A DNA stretch of 64,000 nt from Micromonospora sp. WMMA1363 (GTDB taxonomy: Bacteria > Actinomycetota > Actinomycetes > Mycobacteriales > Micromonosporaceae). A program made the translations under genes and the position numbers. The notes beneath the pieces are model-generated. The model did not search any database, had not been told where the DNA came from, and worked only from the letters and a program-made list of their open reading frames with translations. The stretch covers positions 4,766,001 through 4,830,000 of the forward strand of contig NZ_JAUALB010000001.1 in the NCBI RefSeq assembly GCF_030345795.1, given 5' to 3'. The number at the start of each line of letters is the position of its first letter. The stretch's first letter is position 1. This document shows, in pieces, positions 37,319 through 46,332 of the stretch.

Positions 37319-38626
37319 ATGCGAGTGTTGATCGCTACCACACCGGCACCGGGACATGTGGTCAGCATGGTGGAGGTGGCGGGCGAGCTGGCTCAGCGCG
37401 GGCATGAGGTGCGGTGGTACACCGGCCGGGCATTCCAGCCGCAGGTGGAGCAGGCCGGGGCGCGCTTCGAGCCCATGAGTGCCGCGCTCGACTTCGGCGG
37501 CAGGAGCCGGGAGGAGGCCTTCCCGAGCCACGCCGGACTGACCGGACTGGCCAGTTTCAAGATCGGTATCCGGGACATCTTCTACCGGACCGCGCCGGGG
37601 CAGCTCACCGACCTGCTCGCGGTGCTCGAACGCTTTCCCGCCGACTGCATCCTCGCCGACGACATGTGCTACGGCGCCTGCTTCGCAAGCGAGCGCACCG
37701 GACTACCGTTGGCCTGGCTGAGCAACTCGATCTATATCCTTGGCAGTAGGGACACCGCGCCGCTCGGCTTGGGACTGCCGCCGAGCTCCTCCCCGCTCGG
37801 GCGGGTGCGCAACGCCCTACTTCGATTCGTCGGGGACCAGGTGTCCATGCGGGACCTGCGCAGGGAAGCCGACCACACACGAGCCGCGGTGGACCTGCCG
37901 CGGCTGAGGACGCGGGCCATGGAGAACATCGCTCGCCCACCGGACCTGTACCTGGTGAGCACCGTGCCCTCGTTCGAGTTTTCCCGCAGCGACCTGCTTC
38001 CGGGCACACACTTCATCGGCGGTCTCTTCGGACTCCCCCCGGAGAAGTTCGAGCCGCCCGGCTGGTGGGCGGAGCTGCAGGCAGGTAAGCCGGTGGTGTT
38101 GATCACCCAGGGCACCACCGCCAACGACGTCGACCGGCTGCTCGTTCCCGCAGTCCGGGCACTGGCCGACGAGGACCTCCTCGTTGTGGTCACCACGGGA
38201 AGCGACCTGGATGTCGACCTGCTGCGGCCACTGCCGGGCAACGTCCGGCTGGAGCGGTTCATTCCCTACCACCACCTGCTGCCGCACGTGGACGTGATGC
38301 TGACCAATGGGGGCTACAACGGCGTGAACGCCGCCCTCGCCCAAGGCGTGCCCCTGGTCGCCGCACCGGCCACCGAGGAGAACCCCGACGTCGCGGCGCG
38401 AATCAAGTGGTCCGGGGCGGGGGTCGTCCTCGCCCGACGTGCCGTCTCCGAGGCCAGCCTGCGTGCGGCCGTGACCACCGTACTGAACGACGGGCGCTAT
38501 CGGGAGCGGGCACGCGCGCTGTCCCGCGAACACCAGCGTTGCGACGCCCCACGACGGGCCGCCGAGCTCATCGAATCCATGGCCGAATCCCAGGGTCGAG
38601 TCCCCACCGGAGGTATCACACAGTGA
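37319..38626 (+). CDS. staG: Indolocarbazole N-glycosyltransferase StaG/RebG
   Basis: A 435-residue GT-B fold UGT-like enzyme. The N-terminal MRVLIATTPAPGHVVSMVEVAGELAQRGHEVRWYTG is the acceptor-side start and the C-terminal HVDVMLTNGGYNGVNAALAQGVPLVAAPATEENPDVA is the nucleotide-sugar loop. The NGGY form in place of HGG is seen in RebG/StaG-like enzymes. It makes the first N-glycosidic bond on the aglycone. ATG 37319 lies 8 bases after GGAGG and is preferred over ATG 37313, which is too close. Its stop overlaps the staN start. Confidence 0.93.
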   Translation: MRVLIATTPAPGHVVSMVEVAGELAQRGHEVRWYTGRAFQPQVEQAGARFEPMSAALDFGGRSREEAFPSHAGLTGLASFKIGIRDIFYRTAPGQLTDLLAVLERFPADCILADDMCYGACFASERTGLPLAWLSNSIYILGSRDTAPLGLGLPPSSSPLGRVRNALLRFVGDQVSMRDLRREADHTRAAVDLPRLRTRAMENIARPPDLYLVSTVPSFEFSRSDLLPGTHFIGGLFGLPPEKFEPPGWWAELQAGKPVVLITQGTTANDVDRLLVPAVRALADEDLLVVVTTGSDLDVDLLRPLPGNVRLERFIPYHHLLPHVDVMLTNGGYNGVNAALAQGVPLVAAPATEENPDVAARIKWSGAGVVLARRAVSEASLRAAVTTVLNDGRYRERARALSREHQRCDAPRRAAELIESMAESQGRVPTGGITQ

Positions 38627-39846
38627 GTGTCACCACGAACACCGACTTGGCCGAAGCCCCCGAGACGACGATGCCGGTCGACCCGGGGCCGTTCGACTGC
38701 ATGCCGGAGCTGCTTGCGGCGGCGCGGGTGGCGCCGGTCGTGCGGATTCCCTACCTCGACAAGCACGCGTGGGTCGTGTGCGACCGCGAGCTGGTGAAGA
38801 TCGCGCTCACCCACCCCAAGATGGGTAAGGACATCACCCTCGTTCCAGACTGGATGCGCAAGCCGGGCCTGATGGTGGGAGCGCAGCCGCCCCCGGAGTA
38901 CGCGCGTGCCATGATCATGAGTGACGGTGAGAACCACGCGCGGATCCGACGGGTCCACGCGCCGGTGCTGAGCCCGCGGAACACCGAGCGATGGGGCGAG
39001 CGGGTCGCCGTCAAGGTCGAGGGATTCCTCGACGAACTCGAGCAGGCCTCCAGGGGCAGCGCCGAGGTCAACGTGGTCACGGACTACACGCACAAGATCC
39101 CGCTGGCGTTCATCTCCGAGATGCTCGGTCTGCCTCCGGAGGCGGAGCAGCGGCTGCGGGGCATCACCGACATCATGCTGTACTCATCTGACTACGCGGC
39201 CCGCCGGGAGGCGATCGGAGGGCTGTTCGGGGCGGTCGAGGATTGGGTGCGCAACCCGGCCGTGCTGCGCGACGGTGTGATCACGGGGCTGCTGGCCTCC
39301 TCCGACGGGCCGGACGCGGCGGTCACCGAGGGCGAGGTCATCGTCTGGACCCTAGGGATGATCATCACTGGCTACGAGACGACCGGGAGCCTGATCTCCG
39401 CTTCGCTCTACGAGGCCCTGCGGCGTCCCGCGCAGGAGCGACCGCGAACCGACGAGGACCTCCGGGCGTGGATCGAGGAAACCCTGCGGGTGCACCCGCC
39501 GTTTCCGCACCCGACCTGGCGCTTCCCCCTCGAGGACATCGATCTCGGTGGGTACCTGATTCCCAAGGGGGCGCCTGTGCAGGTCAGCATCGCGGCGGCG
39601 AACCGTAACCCGGACGAGGGAGCCGACAGCTTCGACGCGGAACGACAGGGACACGGACACCTTTCCTTCGGCCTCGGAGCGCACTACTGCATCGGCGCCT
39701 CGCTGGTTCGGCTCGAGGCGCAGATCGCGGTGCGCGGTTTCCTGCAGCGGTTCCCACAGGCGCGGTTGAGCACCGGCACCGCCGTCCAGTGGGAGTCGGA
39801 ATGGATGATTCGCCGAATGAGCGTGCTGCCCGCCGTGTTGACCTGA
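38623..39846 (+). CDS. staN: Cytochrome P450 StaN (second C-N bond)
   Basis: A 407-residue P450 from GTG 38623, which overlaps the staG stop (GTGA) with GGAGG 9 bases before. I-helix region GMIITGYETTGSLISASLY has Thr-Gly in place of the usual Ala-Gly; E-x-x-R is in IEETLRVHPPF and the heme loop is LSFGLGAHYCIGASLVRLE. In staurosporine biosynthesis StaN joins the sugar to the second indole nitrogen. This gene, absent in rebeccamycin-type clusters, is the main sign that the product is bridged through two C-N bonds. Confidence 0.92.
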   Translation: MSVTTNTDLAEAPETTMPVDPGPFDCMPELLAAARVAPVVRIPYLDKHAWVVCDRELVKIALTHPKMGKDITLVPDWMRKPGLMVGAQPPPEYARAMIMSDGENHARIRRVHAPVLSPRNTERWGERVAVKVEGFLDELEQASRGSAEVNVVTDYTHKIPLAFISEMLGLPPEAEQRLRGITDIMLYSSDYAARREAIGGLFGAVEDWVRNPAVLRDGVITGLLASSDGPDAAVTEGEVIVWTLGMIITGYETTGSLISASLYEALRRPAQERPRTDEDLRAWIEETLRVHPPFPHPTWRFPLEDIDLGGYLIPKGAPVQVSIAAANRNPDEGADSFDAERQGHGHLSFGLGAHYCIGASLVRLEAQIAVRGFLQRFPQARLSTGTAVQWESEWMIRRMSVLPAVLT

Positions 39847-39851
39847 GTCGG

Positions 39852-39904
39852 GAGTGCGCGCGACCCGGGAGCCTGACCGGCCGGGCTCTGGGCCACGCGC
39901 ACTC
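39852..39904. terminator. Bidirectional terminator between staN and staR
   Basis: GAGTGCGCG (39852-39860) pairs with CGCGCACTC (39896-39904), with further imperfect pairing inside. It lies in the 80-bp gap between the convergent ends of staN and staR and would stop transcription from both sides. Confidence 0.6.
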
Positions 39905-39926
39905 ATCGACCAAGTCTTTGCCGGAG

Positions 39927-42900
39927 CTATGCCGTCGAGGCTTCGGGGCGGGACGTGCGCAGGGCCTCGCACCGGATCAGCGCCGAACGGGATCGGATCC
40001 CGAGCTTGCGGTAGATCTGCCGCAGGTGGAACCCGACCGTATGTGGCGAGATGAACAGGTGGGTCGCGGTCTGCTGGTTGGTGAGCCCGCCGGCAACCAG
40101 TTTCGCCACCTTTCGTTCGGTCTCGGTGAGGCTGTCCCAGCCCGATACCGGCCGCTTGACGTGCTTCCAGTGTCGGCGCCACACTCCGAGCCCGCGCAGC
40201 CGAGCGCGCACGCGGGCAGCGTCCCGATCTCCCCCGAGCGCGCCGTAGGCGTTCATCGCACGGTCCAACTCGGCGATCGCGGTCTCGTGATCGCCTCGGT
40301 CGAGCAGGATACCGGCGTGGTCCTCGGCGGCTGTGGCCTGAGCCCACGGGTTTCGGTGCAGTCTGCCCGCCTCGGCCAGGGCGTCCGCGTCTGCTTCGGC
40401 GAGCGCGCGGGCATGCACGGCCGCGCCGAGCACCGCGGGAACGCGTGGGTTGCGCGCGCTGAGGGACTCGGTCGTGTCAACCACCGCTCGGGCGATATCC
40501 GGCCGGTCAGCCGCGAGCGCGCAGCGGACCCACCAGGCCGCGGCCGCCGGGTCCTCCAGGACGATCTCGCACGGGGTAACGGCCTGCGTCCCGATCTCAG
40601 CCAACACCTCGACCGCCGCCGTGGGGCCCGCCTGGGCCTCGGCCAGCTGCGCCTGCAGGAGGAGGCGGGCCGCCCGCCAGGGATTGGAGGCGTCCTGCGG
40701 GCACTTCCTCGCCAAGGCGTTCAAGTGATCTTCGGCGTGGTTCGGCGCTCCACGGCGCAATGCGACGTGGGCCAGCACCAGCCACGCCTGTGGAGCGAGA
40801 ATCGGCACGTACCGGCCGTCTTGCCCCGTGCCGGCCCGCGCCGCCTCCTCGGCCTCGTCCAGCCGCCCGCGAACAAGGCTCAGGGGGGCCCTGAGCGCAG
40901 CCCCGACCGCGGCGGCCGGGGTCCTCGCAGTCGAGGCTGTTGTCTGGGCATACCCGTGAACCACCGCCTCCGCCTCCTCGTATTCGTCAATTCTGGTCAG
41001 GGCGAAGGCCAGGAACCAGCGCGGATCGAGGACCTGAACGCCGTCACCAACCTGGTTGAGCGCGACGGCGTCACGCAGCGCCGCCACCGCGTCGCCCACC
41101 TGGCCGTCTCGCCACCGGTCCAACGCATGGACAGTCATGGCGGCTACTCGCACAGCCCCGTCATGAAGGTCCGGTCCGTTGAGGATCGCCCGCACTCGTC
41201 CGACTGCCATGCTGTCCCCGGTCAGGTAGGACGCGGCGAGGTGGGTGACGAGGGCCTCGCCGGGCTGGAATCCGCCTTCCTGCCTCGCCAGCGCGTCCTC
41301 TGTGGCTCGGCGGGCCGCCAGCGCGTCGCCCCGCAGCAGCAACGCGGTCGACATCGACGCCTGCAGGGCGGCGATGTCCCCGGCGGGTGCCACCGACGCA
41401 GCGCCTGCCAGACTCGCGGCCTCATCGATCGCGTCCCTGGCCACGGTGACCGCCTCGTCCAGGTTACCCACCGTGGTGAGTGCTTTCACCGCGGTGTTCG
41501 CAAGGCGCGTGCGCTCGACCCGTCCGGGGCCCAGCAGTTCCATGCCGCGGGTCGCCAGCGACGCCGCGGTTGCGGGATCGGTGGCTACCAGCCGTCGGGC
41601 TCCCTCGGCGATGACATCGAGTTCCTTGGCATCATGGGGCTGGGCTACGTGCGCCAGTTGGAGGGCGGCGCGTTCGACGCCGTCAGGATGCGACAGCAGG
41701 GTCTCCGCCGCCTGCCGGCGCAGCAGCGCGCGTACCGGTGGGGGCACGGAGTCGAGTAGTACCCGCCAGATCGGCTCGGTGCGGAACGCGAGCCGATGCT
41801 CCTCACGACAGACCAGAACCCCGCGTTCCACCGCCTCGTGCACCGCCGTCAGCAGGCCAGCAGGCGACTCGTCGAGCATGGCCGACAGGTCCTCCGGTGC
41901 AAACGGCGATCCGAGCACGGCGGCCAGCCGGAGAGACTTGACGGTGGGGGCGGAGAGTTGCAGAAGACTCTCCTCGATCATCAGGGAAAGGCGTTTTGGC
42001 ACCGGCGCGGGCACACCCACGGCGGTCCCGGTGGGGGCGCTGCCGGGTGATCCGGGAGTCAACCGCGAGGTGCCGTCGACAGTGCATATGTCGCCATCCT
42101 CCATCAGCCCGCGTACCAGCTCGATGACCGCGCAGGGCGAATCGTTGACGCTTTCCACCAGGGCGAGGACCGCTGGGTCGGGGACGGCTCCGGTGTGGTC
42201 GGCTACCAGGTGCGCCAACGCTTCGCCCGTGAGCGGACTCAGCCGCAGGATCGGCTCTACGGCGACCCTGCCCCGAAGCCTGCTCAGGCAGGTCGTCATC
42301 GGCTCCGAAGGCGCGGCGCCCGCTGGCGAGGTGAAGGCCAGCAGCCAGACAACCGGTCGACCCTCGTGGGCCAGGATGAGGTCGCACAACGCCATCAGCG
42401 TGGAAGGATCGGCCAGGTGCAGGTCGTCGAGCGTGACGATGGTGGGGATGTGTTGCGCGGCGTGGCGTAACCGCGCCCGCGCTGTCTCGACCGTGGACGT
42501 CACCCTCGGGCTGTGAACTCCGTTGGCGACGATGCCCGGCGTGGGCAGCTGAGCGCCGGTAGCCACCTGCGCCGCCCCCGGCACGGCGTTTTCACCGGCC
42601 GCGACGCCATTGACGACGGCGAAGCTCATGTCGTCGGCGATGTTGGCGGCCTCGATCAGGAGGCGGGTCTTGCCGCTGCCGGATGCTGCCGTCACCATGA
42701 GGACCCTGCTCTGTCGGACGGCGGCTACCCTCTGCAGGTTCGTGCTGATCTGCTCCAACTGCTCTTCCCGGCCGCGTACCTTCCGCAACCGGAGTGCGTG
42801 GAGCCGTACCGGATTCTCCGTGTCCCGGTTGTGGGTGACGGGCGAAACCGTCTCCCGCCGACCCGGAAGCTGGCGCAGGCGGTGCAGATCGGTTTCCCCG

Positions 42901-42980
42901 GAGCCCACTGACACACGGTGATGGCCAGGGGCGCGGGCAGCCACAGTTGTGGCGTGTAACCCGAGTGCAGCCTTGTTCAT
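39927..42980 (-). CDS. staR: LuxR-family LAL regulator (StaR-type)
   Basis: A 1017-residue 'large ATP-binding LuxR' regulator. A Walker A motif is at about 98-106 (AASGSGKTRL), a Walker B-like strand is IPTIVTLDDLHLADP, a long helical TPR-like middle follows, and the C-terminal LuxR helix-turn-helix covers about 955-1005 (SLTETERKVAKLVAGGLTNQQTATHLFISPHTVGFHLRQIYRKLGI). StaR is the LAL-type activator of the staurosporine cluster, and the same role is likely here. ATG 42980 has GGGAGGG upstream. It forms the right border of the cluster and converges with staN. Confidence 0.92.
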   Translation of the reverse strand: MNKAALGLHATTVAARAPGHHRVSVGSGETDLHRLRQLPGRRETVSPVTHNRDTENPVRLHALRLRKVRGREEQLEQISTNLQRVAAVRQSRVLMVTAASGSGKTRLLIEAANIADDMSFAVVNGVAAGENAVPGAAQVATGAQLPTPGIVANGVHSPRVTSTVETARARLRHAAQHIPTIVTLDDLHLADPSTLMALCDLILAHEGRPVVWLLAFTSPAGAAPSEPMTTCLSRLRGRVAVEPILRLSPLTGEALAHLVADHTGAVPDPAVLALVESVNDSPCAVIELVRGLMEDGDICTVDGTSRLTPGSPGSAPTGTAVGVPAPVPKRLSLMIEESLLQLSAPTVKSLRLAAVLGSPFAPEDLSAMLDESPAGLLTAVHEAVERGVLVCREEHRLAFRTEPIWRVLLDSVPPPVRALLRRQAAETLLSHPDGVERAALQLAHVAQPHDAKELDVIAEGARRLVATDPATAASLATRGMELLGPGRVERTRLANTAVKALTTVGNLDEAVTVARDAIDEAASLAGAASVAPAGDIAALQASMSTALLLRGDALAARRATEDALARQEGGFQPGEALVTHLAASYLTGDSMAVGRVRAILNGPDLHDGAVRVAAMTVHALDRWRDGQVGDAVAALRDAVALNQVGDGVQVLDPRWFLAFALTRIDEYEEAEAVVHGYAQTTASTARTPAAAVGAALRAPLSLVRGRLDEAEEAARAGTGQDGRYVPILAPQAWLVLAHVALRRGAPNHAEDHLNALARKCPQDASNPWRAARLLLQAQLAEAQAGPTAAVEVLAEIGTQAVTPCEIVLEDPAAAAWWVRCALAADRPDIARAVVDTTESLSARNPRVPAVLGAAVHARALAEADADALAEAGRLHRNPWAQATAAEDHAGILLDRGDHETAIAELDRAMNAYGALGGDRDAARVRARLRGLGVWRRHWKHVKRPVSGWDSLTETERKVAKLVAGGLTNQQTATHLFISPHTVGFHLRQIYRKLGIRSRSALIRCEALRTSRPEASTA

Positions 42981-42999
42981 GGTATCCCTCCCCAGAGAC

Positions 43000-43785
43000 T
43001 TGTGCAGATCCGTCGCGCGGTGATGCGCAACGCGCTGGTGACGTCACCGATCGGTCGCTGACCCGCTCACCCGCGTGTCAACGGCCGATTCGAAACTCGG
43101 CGTAGGCGGCCAGTAGCTCTCCCTCCTGGCGGTCCCGGCTGCTTGCCAACGCCGGCCAGATGCGTGTCCCGCCGCGTGGTGGCGCTCGGATTCGTGCAGG
43201 GCCTTGACTCCTCACTCCGTGGAAGGTCGATCGAATCGATGGCCGTCGCCGCAGGTCACGACGACGTGGGCCCGGCGCGGGAACCGGTCGACGGGGCGGC
43301 GGACCTTGATGCCGAGGTCGTCGACGGTGCACCAGGCGACGGTCACGCCGGCCTCGGCGGCGGTCTGGCCAGGCCTCGCAGAAGTGTCTCCTGCCGCTGC
43401 CCGAGGGGCCGCGGACTGACGGGAGACCGACACGTTCCCCTTGTGGCGCAACCGATCCACGCTGCGCGTCACGGTTCGGCCCCCGCGAGCGGTGCCGCCT
43501 CCTCGCCGCGCTGGTAGACCGGATGCGGATCAGGCGGTGGTCGGCGAAGCGTCCCGCCGGCACCGCTGTTCCCGGCGTCCGCCCGATCTGGTCGACACCG
43601 TGCGGCGTGGCCGGGCCGACGGCCTCGGCCATCGGGCGGCGAACCTCGCGGGCCCTGGCTGCGGTGGCCCTGGCTGCGGCGGCCTCGACCGGGCTGGCCG
43701 AGCCAGGAGGCAAGCTCCACCTCAGGTGCTCAACGCCGCCGATTCAAGCCGCCATCGCAGCTTCGACCACGTCGAACGACGGACG
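43000..43785. other. About 790 bp with only degraded coding signal
   Basis: No intact gene is recognised. On the minus strand, protein-like pieces lie in different frames, for example VTVAWCTVDDLGIKVRRPVDRF (about 43360-43295) and, at the end, ASSRDRQEGELLAAYAEFRIGR (about 43144-43081). This suggests a decayed gene of unknown family between the cluster and the repeat array. Confidence 0.4.
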
Positions 43786-43941
43786 CCGGGTCGGGTAGCC
43801 CTGCGTGGATACTGGGTCGGGTAACCCCGCTCGGACCCTGGGTCGGGTAACCCCGCTCGGACCCTGGGTCGGGTAACCCCGCTCGGACCCTGGGTCGGGT
43901 GACCCCGCTCGGATCCTGGTTTGGGTAACCCGGTCCGGGGA
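43786..43941. repeat. Six 26-bp tandem repeats with a GGGTAACCC core
   Basis: Three perfect units start at 43812, 43838 and 43864, each beginning CTGGGTCGGGTAACCCCGCT. Degenerate units lie before (43786) and after (43890, 43916). The unit contains the near-palindrome GGGTAACCC. As 26 is not a multiple of three, the array is not a coding repeat. Spacing of about 2.5 helical turns resembles iterated protein-binding sites. It lies 200 bp upstream of the FAD oxidase gene. Confidence 0.9.
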
Positions 43942-44146
43942 CCAGGATGGCGGTAGTCACCCAACCACCCTAGGTGCTCGGATCTGCGGGTGCAATGCGA
44001 GGCTTGTTCCACGAAGGTGGGATCGCTGCCGGCGCCCTACCGGTACCGTTCGAATTCTCGCCGTGCTCAGGTCACCGGCCCGTCCTAGCTGCTACATATG
44101 AACCGGCGCGGCCATCCGTACAGGCAACCGGGGTGAGGAGGGCGGC

Positions 44147-45640
44147 ATGGCATGGCGGCCGACATGGCGGCAGGTGCTGACCCACGGCGCGGCCGCGGCC
44201 GGCCTACTCGCACTGGGCAGCCTCGTGACCCGGGCCGTCGCCAACTGGGTCGCCGAGGGCGCGATCCCGCCCCCGGTGCCCCCGGGGCCGGTTCTCGACG
44301 ACGCCAGCCGGATCAACCCGACCAGGGTGCGCGGCGTTCTGTACGCCGCATCCAGCGCTGAAGGTACCGCGCGGGTAGTCACGCCGCTGCTCCACCGCAT
44401 TGCCAGCGGCGCCGACCCGGCCCTGGCCGTCGCGGGCGTGCGGCATTCGATGGGGGGGCAGAGCATGCTGACTGGCGGCTGGGTGCTCGACACTCGGCCG
44501 CTGAACACCATCGCGCTGGACAGCGCAGCGGGCGTGGTTCGCGTGGGCGCCGGCGTTACCTGGCGGGAGCTGATCCCGGTGCTCAACGCCGCCGGGTTCT
44601 CGCCCAAGGTCATGCAGGCGAACCATGACTTTTCGGTGGGCGGGTCGCTCAGCGTGAACTGTCACGGCTGGCACGCCAACCACCCGCCGATCGCCGCGAC
44701 GGTCCGCGGTCTGCGCCTGCTCACCGCAACCGGAGAGATCGTCAGCTGCGGGCCGGCGGAGAACACCGAGCTGTTCAGCCTCGTGCTGGGCGGCTACGGC
44801 CTGTTCGGCGTGATCCTCGAGGCGGATCTCGAGGTGTGGCCCGATGTGCGCTGCACGCCGTACTTCGATCCGGTCCGCACCGCCGACTACACGGAGGCGT
44901 TCCTCCGGCTCGTCTCCGGCGCAGACACCGAGCTGGCGTATGGCCGGCTGTCGGTCGCCCCACGCAGCTTCCTCGAGGAGGCGATCATCGTCCGGTTCGT
45001 CGCCGACCCGGGCACGCGCGGCGAGGTGCTCCCCCTGGCCGGTAGTCTGGCCTCACGGGAGTTGCAGCGTGCGGTCTTCCGTAACTCGGCCGGCAGCGAC
45101 CTGGGCAAGATGGTCCGGTGGGGCTTCGAACGCGAGGTCGGCCCCTGGCTGGCCAACCCGTTGAGCCGCAGCAGTATCCAGGACGAGCCCGTTGCGGTTT
45201 TCGCCGACCAGTCAGTGGAGACGTGCGACATCCTGCACGAGTACTTCGTGCCGCACCCGGCGTTGGCGACGTTCGTCGCGGCAGCCCGGGAGATCATCCA
45301 ACGGTCGGATGAGAACGTGCTCAACGTCACCGTCCGCGACGTCCGCCGGGACACCCGCAGCGCCCTCGCGTATGCCCGGGAGGACATGTTCGGGGTGGTG
45401 ATGAACTTCCGGCAGCAACGCACGACCGAGGCGGACGCGCGGATGCGTACCCTGACGCGCGCGCTGATCGATGCCGTGCTGGACGTGAACGGCTCGTTCT
45501 ACCTGCCGTACCGGCTGCACGCCACGCGCGACCAGCTGCGTCGCGCCTACCCTGGCTGGGACGCCGCCATGGCGGCCAAGTCACGGATGGACCCGAAGCG
45601 GGTCTTCCGAAATGCCCTGTACGACACCTACGCAAGCTAG
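44147..45640 (+). CDS. Membrane-anchored FAD-dependent oxidase (PCMH type)
   Basis: A 497-residue flavoprotein. A hydrophobic segment (LTHGAAAAGLLALGSLVTRAVANWV, residues about 11-35) probably anchors it or acts as signal. The FAD/PCMH domain (about 65-240) includes VAGVRHSMGGQSMLTGGWVLDT, VVRVGAGVTWRELIPVLNAAGF and GYGLFGVILEADLEVW. The C-terminus (YPGWDAAMAAKSRMDPKRVFRNALY) resembles aldonolactone-oxidase/DprE1-like proteins. The substrate is unknown. ATG 44147 follows a GGGAGGGCGGC-like ribosome-binding site. The following TetR gene is 92 bp downstream. Confidence 0.85.
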   Translation: MAWRPTWRQVLTHGAAAAGLLALGSLVTRAVANWVAEGAIPPPVPPGPVLDDASRINPTRVRGVLYAASSAEGTARVVTPLLHRIASGADPALAVAGVRHSMGGQSMLTGGWVLDTRPLNTIALDSAAGVVRVGAGVTWRELIPVLNAAGFSPKVMQANHDFSVGGSLSVNCHGWHANHPPIAATVRGLRLLTATGEIVSCGPAENTELFSLVLGGYGLFGVILEADLEVWPDVRCTPYFDPVRTADYTEAFLRLVSGADTELAYGRLSVAPRSFLEEAIIVRFVADPGTRGEVLPLAGSLASRELQRAVFRNSAGSDLGKMVRWGFEREVGPWLANPLSRSSIQDEPVAVFADQSVETCDILHEYFVPHPALATFVAAAREIIQRSDENVLNVTVRDVRRDTRSALAYAREDMFGVVMNFRQQRTTEADARMRTLTRALIDAVLDVNGSFYLPYRLHATRDQLRRAYPGWDAAMAAKSRMDPKRVFRNALYDTYAS

Positions 45641-45695
45641 CAAGCTACTGCGGGGTCGGGCGGTCAGCGTGGGCGGGGCGCCGGCGACGGCTGTC

Positions 45696-45724
45696 CTTGT
45701 CGACAAGAAGTGAATGATGGTTCA
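45696..45724. promoter_or_regulatory. Palindromes before the tetR-type gene
   Basis: CTTGTCGACAAG (45696-45707) is a perfect 12-bp palindrome, followed by TGAATGATGGTTCA (45711-45724) with inverted TGAA/TTCA arms. They end 8 bases before the GTG start of the TetR-family gene, a usual place for an autoregulatory operator. Confidence 0.6.
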
Positions 45725-45732
45725 ATCCTTGC

Positions 45733-46332
45733 GTGGCGTACCGGACGACCGAGCGGGTCAAGGCCCGGCTCAACGCGTCGCGCGAGCGGACGATCGCGGC
45801 GGCCCTGAAAACCATGGCCGAGCACGGTTACGCCGGCTGCACCGTCGCCGCCATCGCCGAGCGGGCGGGCATCGCCACCGGCAGCGTCTACCGTCACTTC
45901 CCGGCCAAGGCGGACCTGTTCGCCGAGGTCTTCCGGGTGGCGGCACAGCGCGAGATCGACGCGGTCTCCCGCGCCGCCGCGCGGGAGAGCACGGCGGTAT
46001 CCCAACTGGCGGCGGTCGTGGCCACCTTCGCGGGGCGGGCGTTGCAGTCGCCGCGCCTGGCGTACGCGCTGCTCGCCGAGCCCGTGGACCCGGCGGTTGA
46101 CGCGCAGCGGCTGATCTTCCGCCGCGCTCACGCCGACTTGATCGCCGGCTACGTTGCGCGGGGAGTGGAAGCCGGTGAACTGCCCCCGCAGGATCCGGAG
46201 CTGACCGCGACCGCCGTGGTCGGTGCCCTCGCCGAGGCCATGGTCGGCCCGCTCGCCGCCGGGATCGCCGGCCCCGACACCATCCCCGGACTGACCAGAT
46301 TCATCCACCGCGCGTTGGGAGTGTCACCGTGA
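45733..46332 (+). CDS. TetR-family transcriptional regulator
   Basis: A 199-residue TetR protein from GTG 45733. The N-terminal HTH reads RERTIAAALKTMAEHGYAGCTVAAIAERAGIATGSVYRHFPAKADLFAEVF; the rest is a helical ligand-binding domain. It overlaps the acyl-CoA dehydrogenase gene by 4 bases (GTGA, 46329-46332), so it probably controls that gene together with itself, as acyl-CoA-sensing TetR proteins often do. Confidence 0.93.
   Translation: MAYRTTERVKARLNASRERTIAAALKTMAEHGYAGCTVAAIAERAGIATGSVYRHFPAKADLFAEVFRVAAQREIDAVSRAAARESTAVSQLAAVVATFAGRALQSPRLAYALLAEPVDPAVDAQRLIFRRAHADLIAGYVARGVEAGELPPQDPELTATAVVGALAEAMVGPLAAGIAGPDTIPGLTRFIHRALGVSP

Noticed and set aside
39789..42516. Long plus-strand frames opposite staR
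   Set aside because: Mirror of the LAL regulator; the minus strand has Walker and LuxR motifs.
43786..43941. Tandem repeats as a CRISPR array
   Set aside because: Units are contiguous without unique spacers and no cas genes are near.
43722..44012. Minus-strand ORFs with repeated PGSERGYPTQ-like peptides
   Set aside because: They arise from the 26-bp DNA repeats, whose length shifts the frame in each unit; not a repeat protein.
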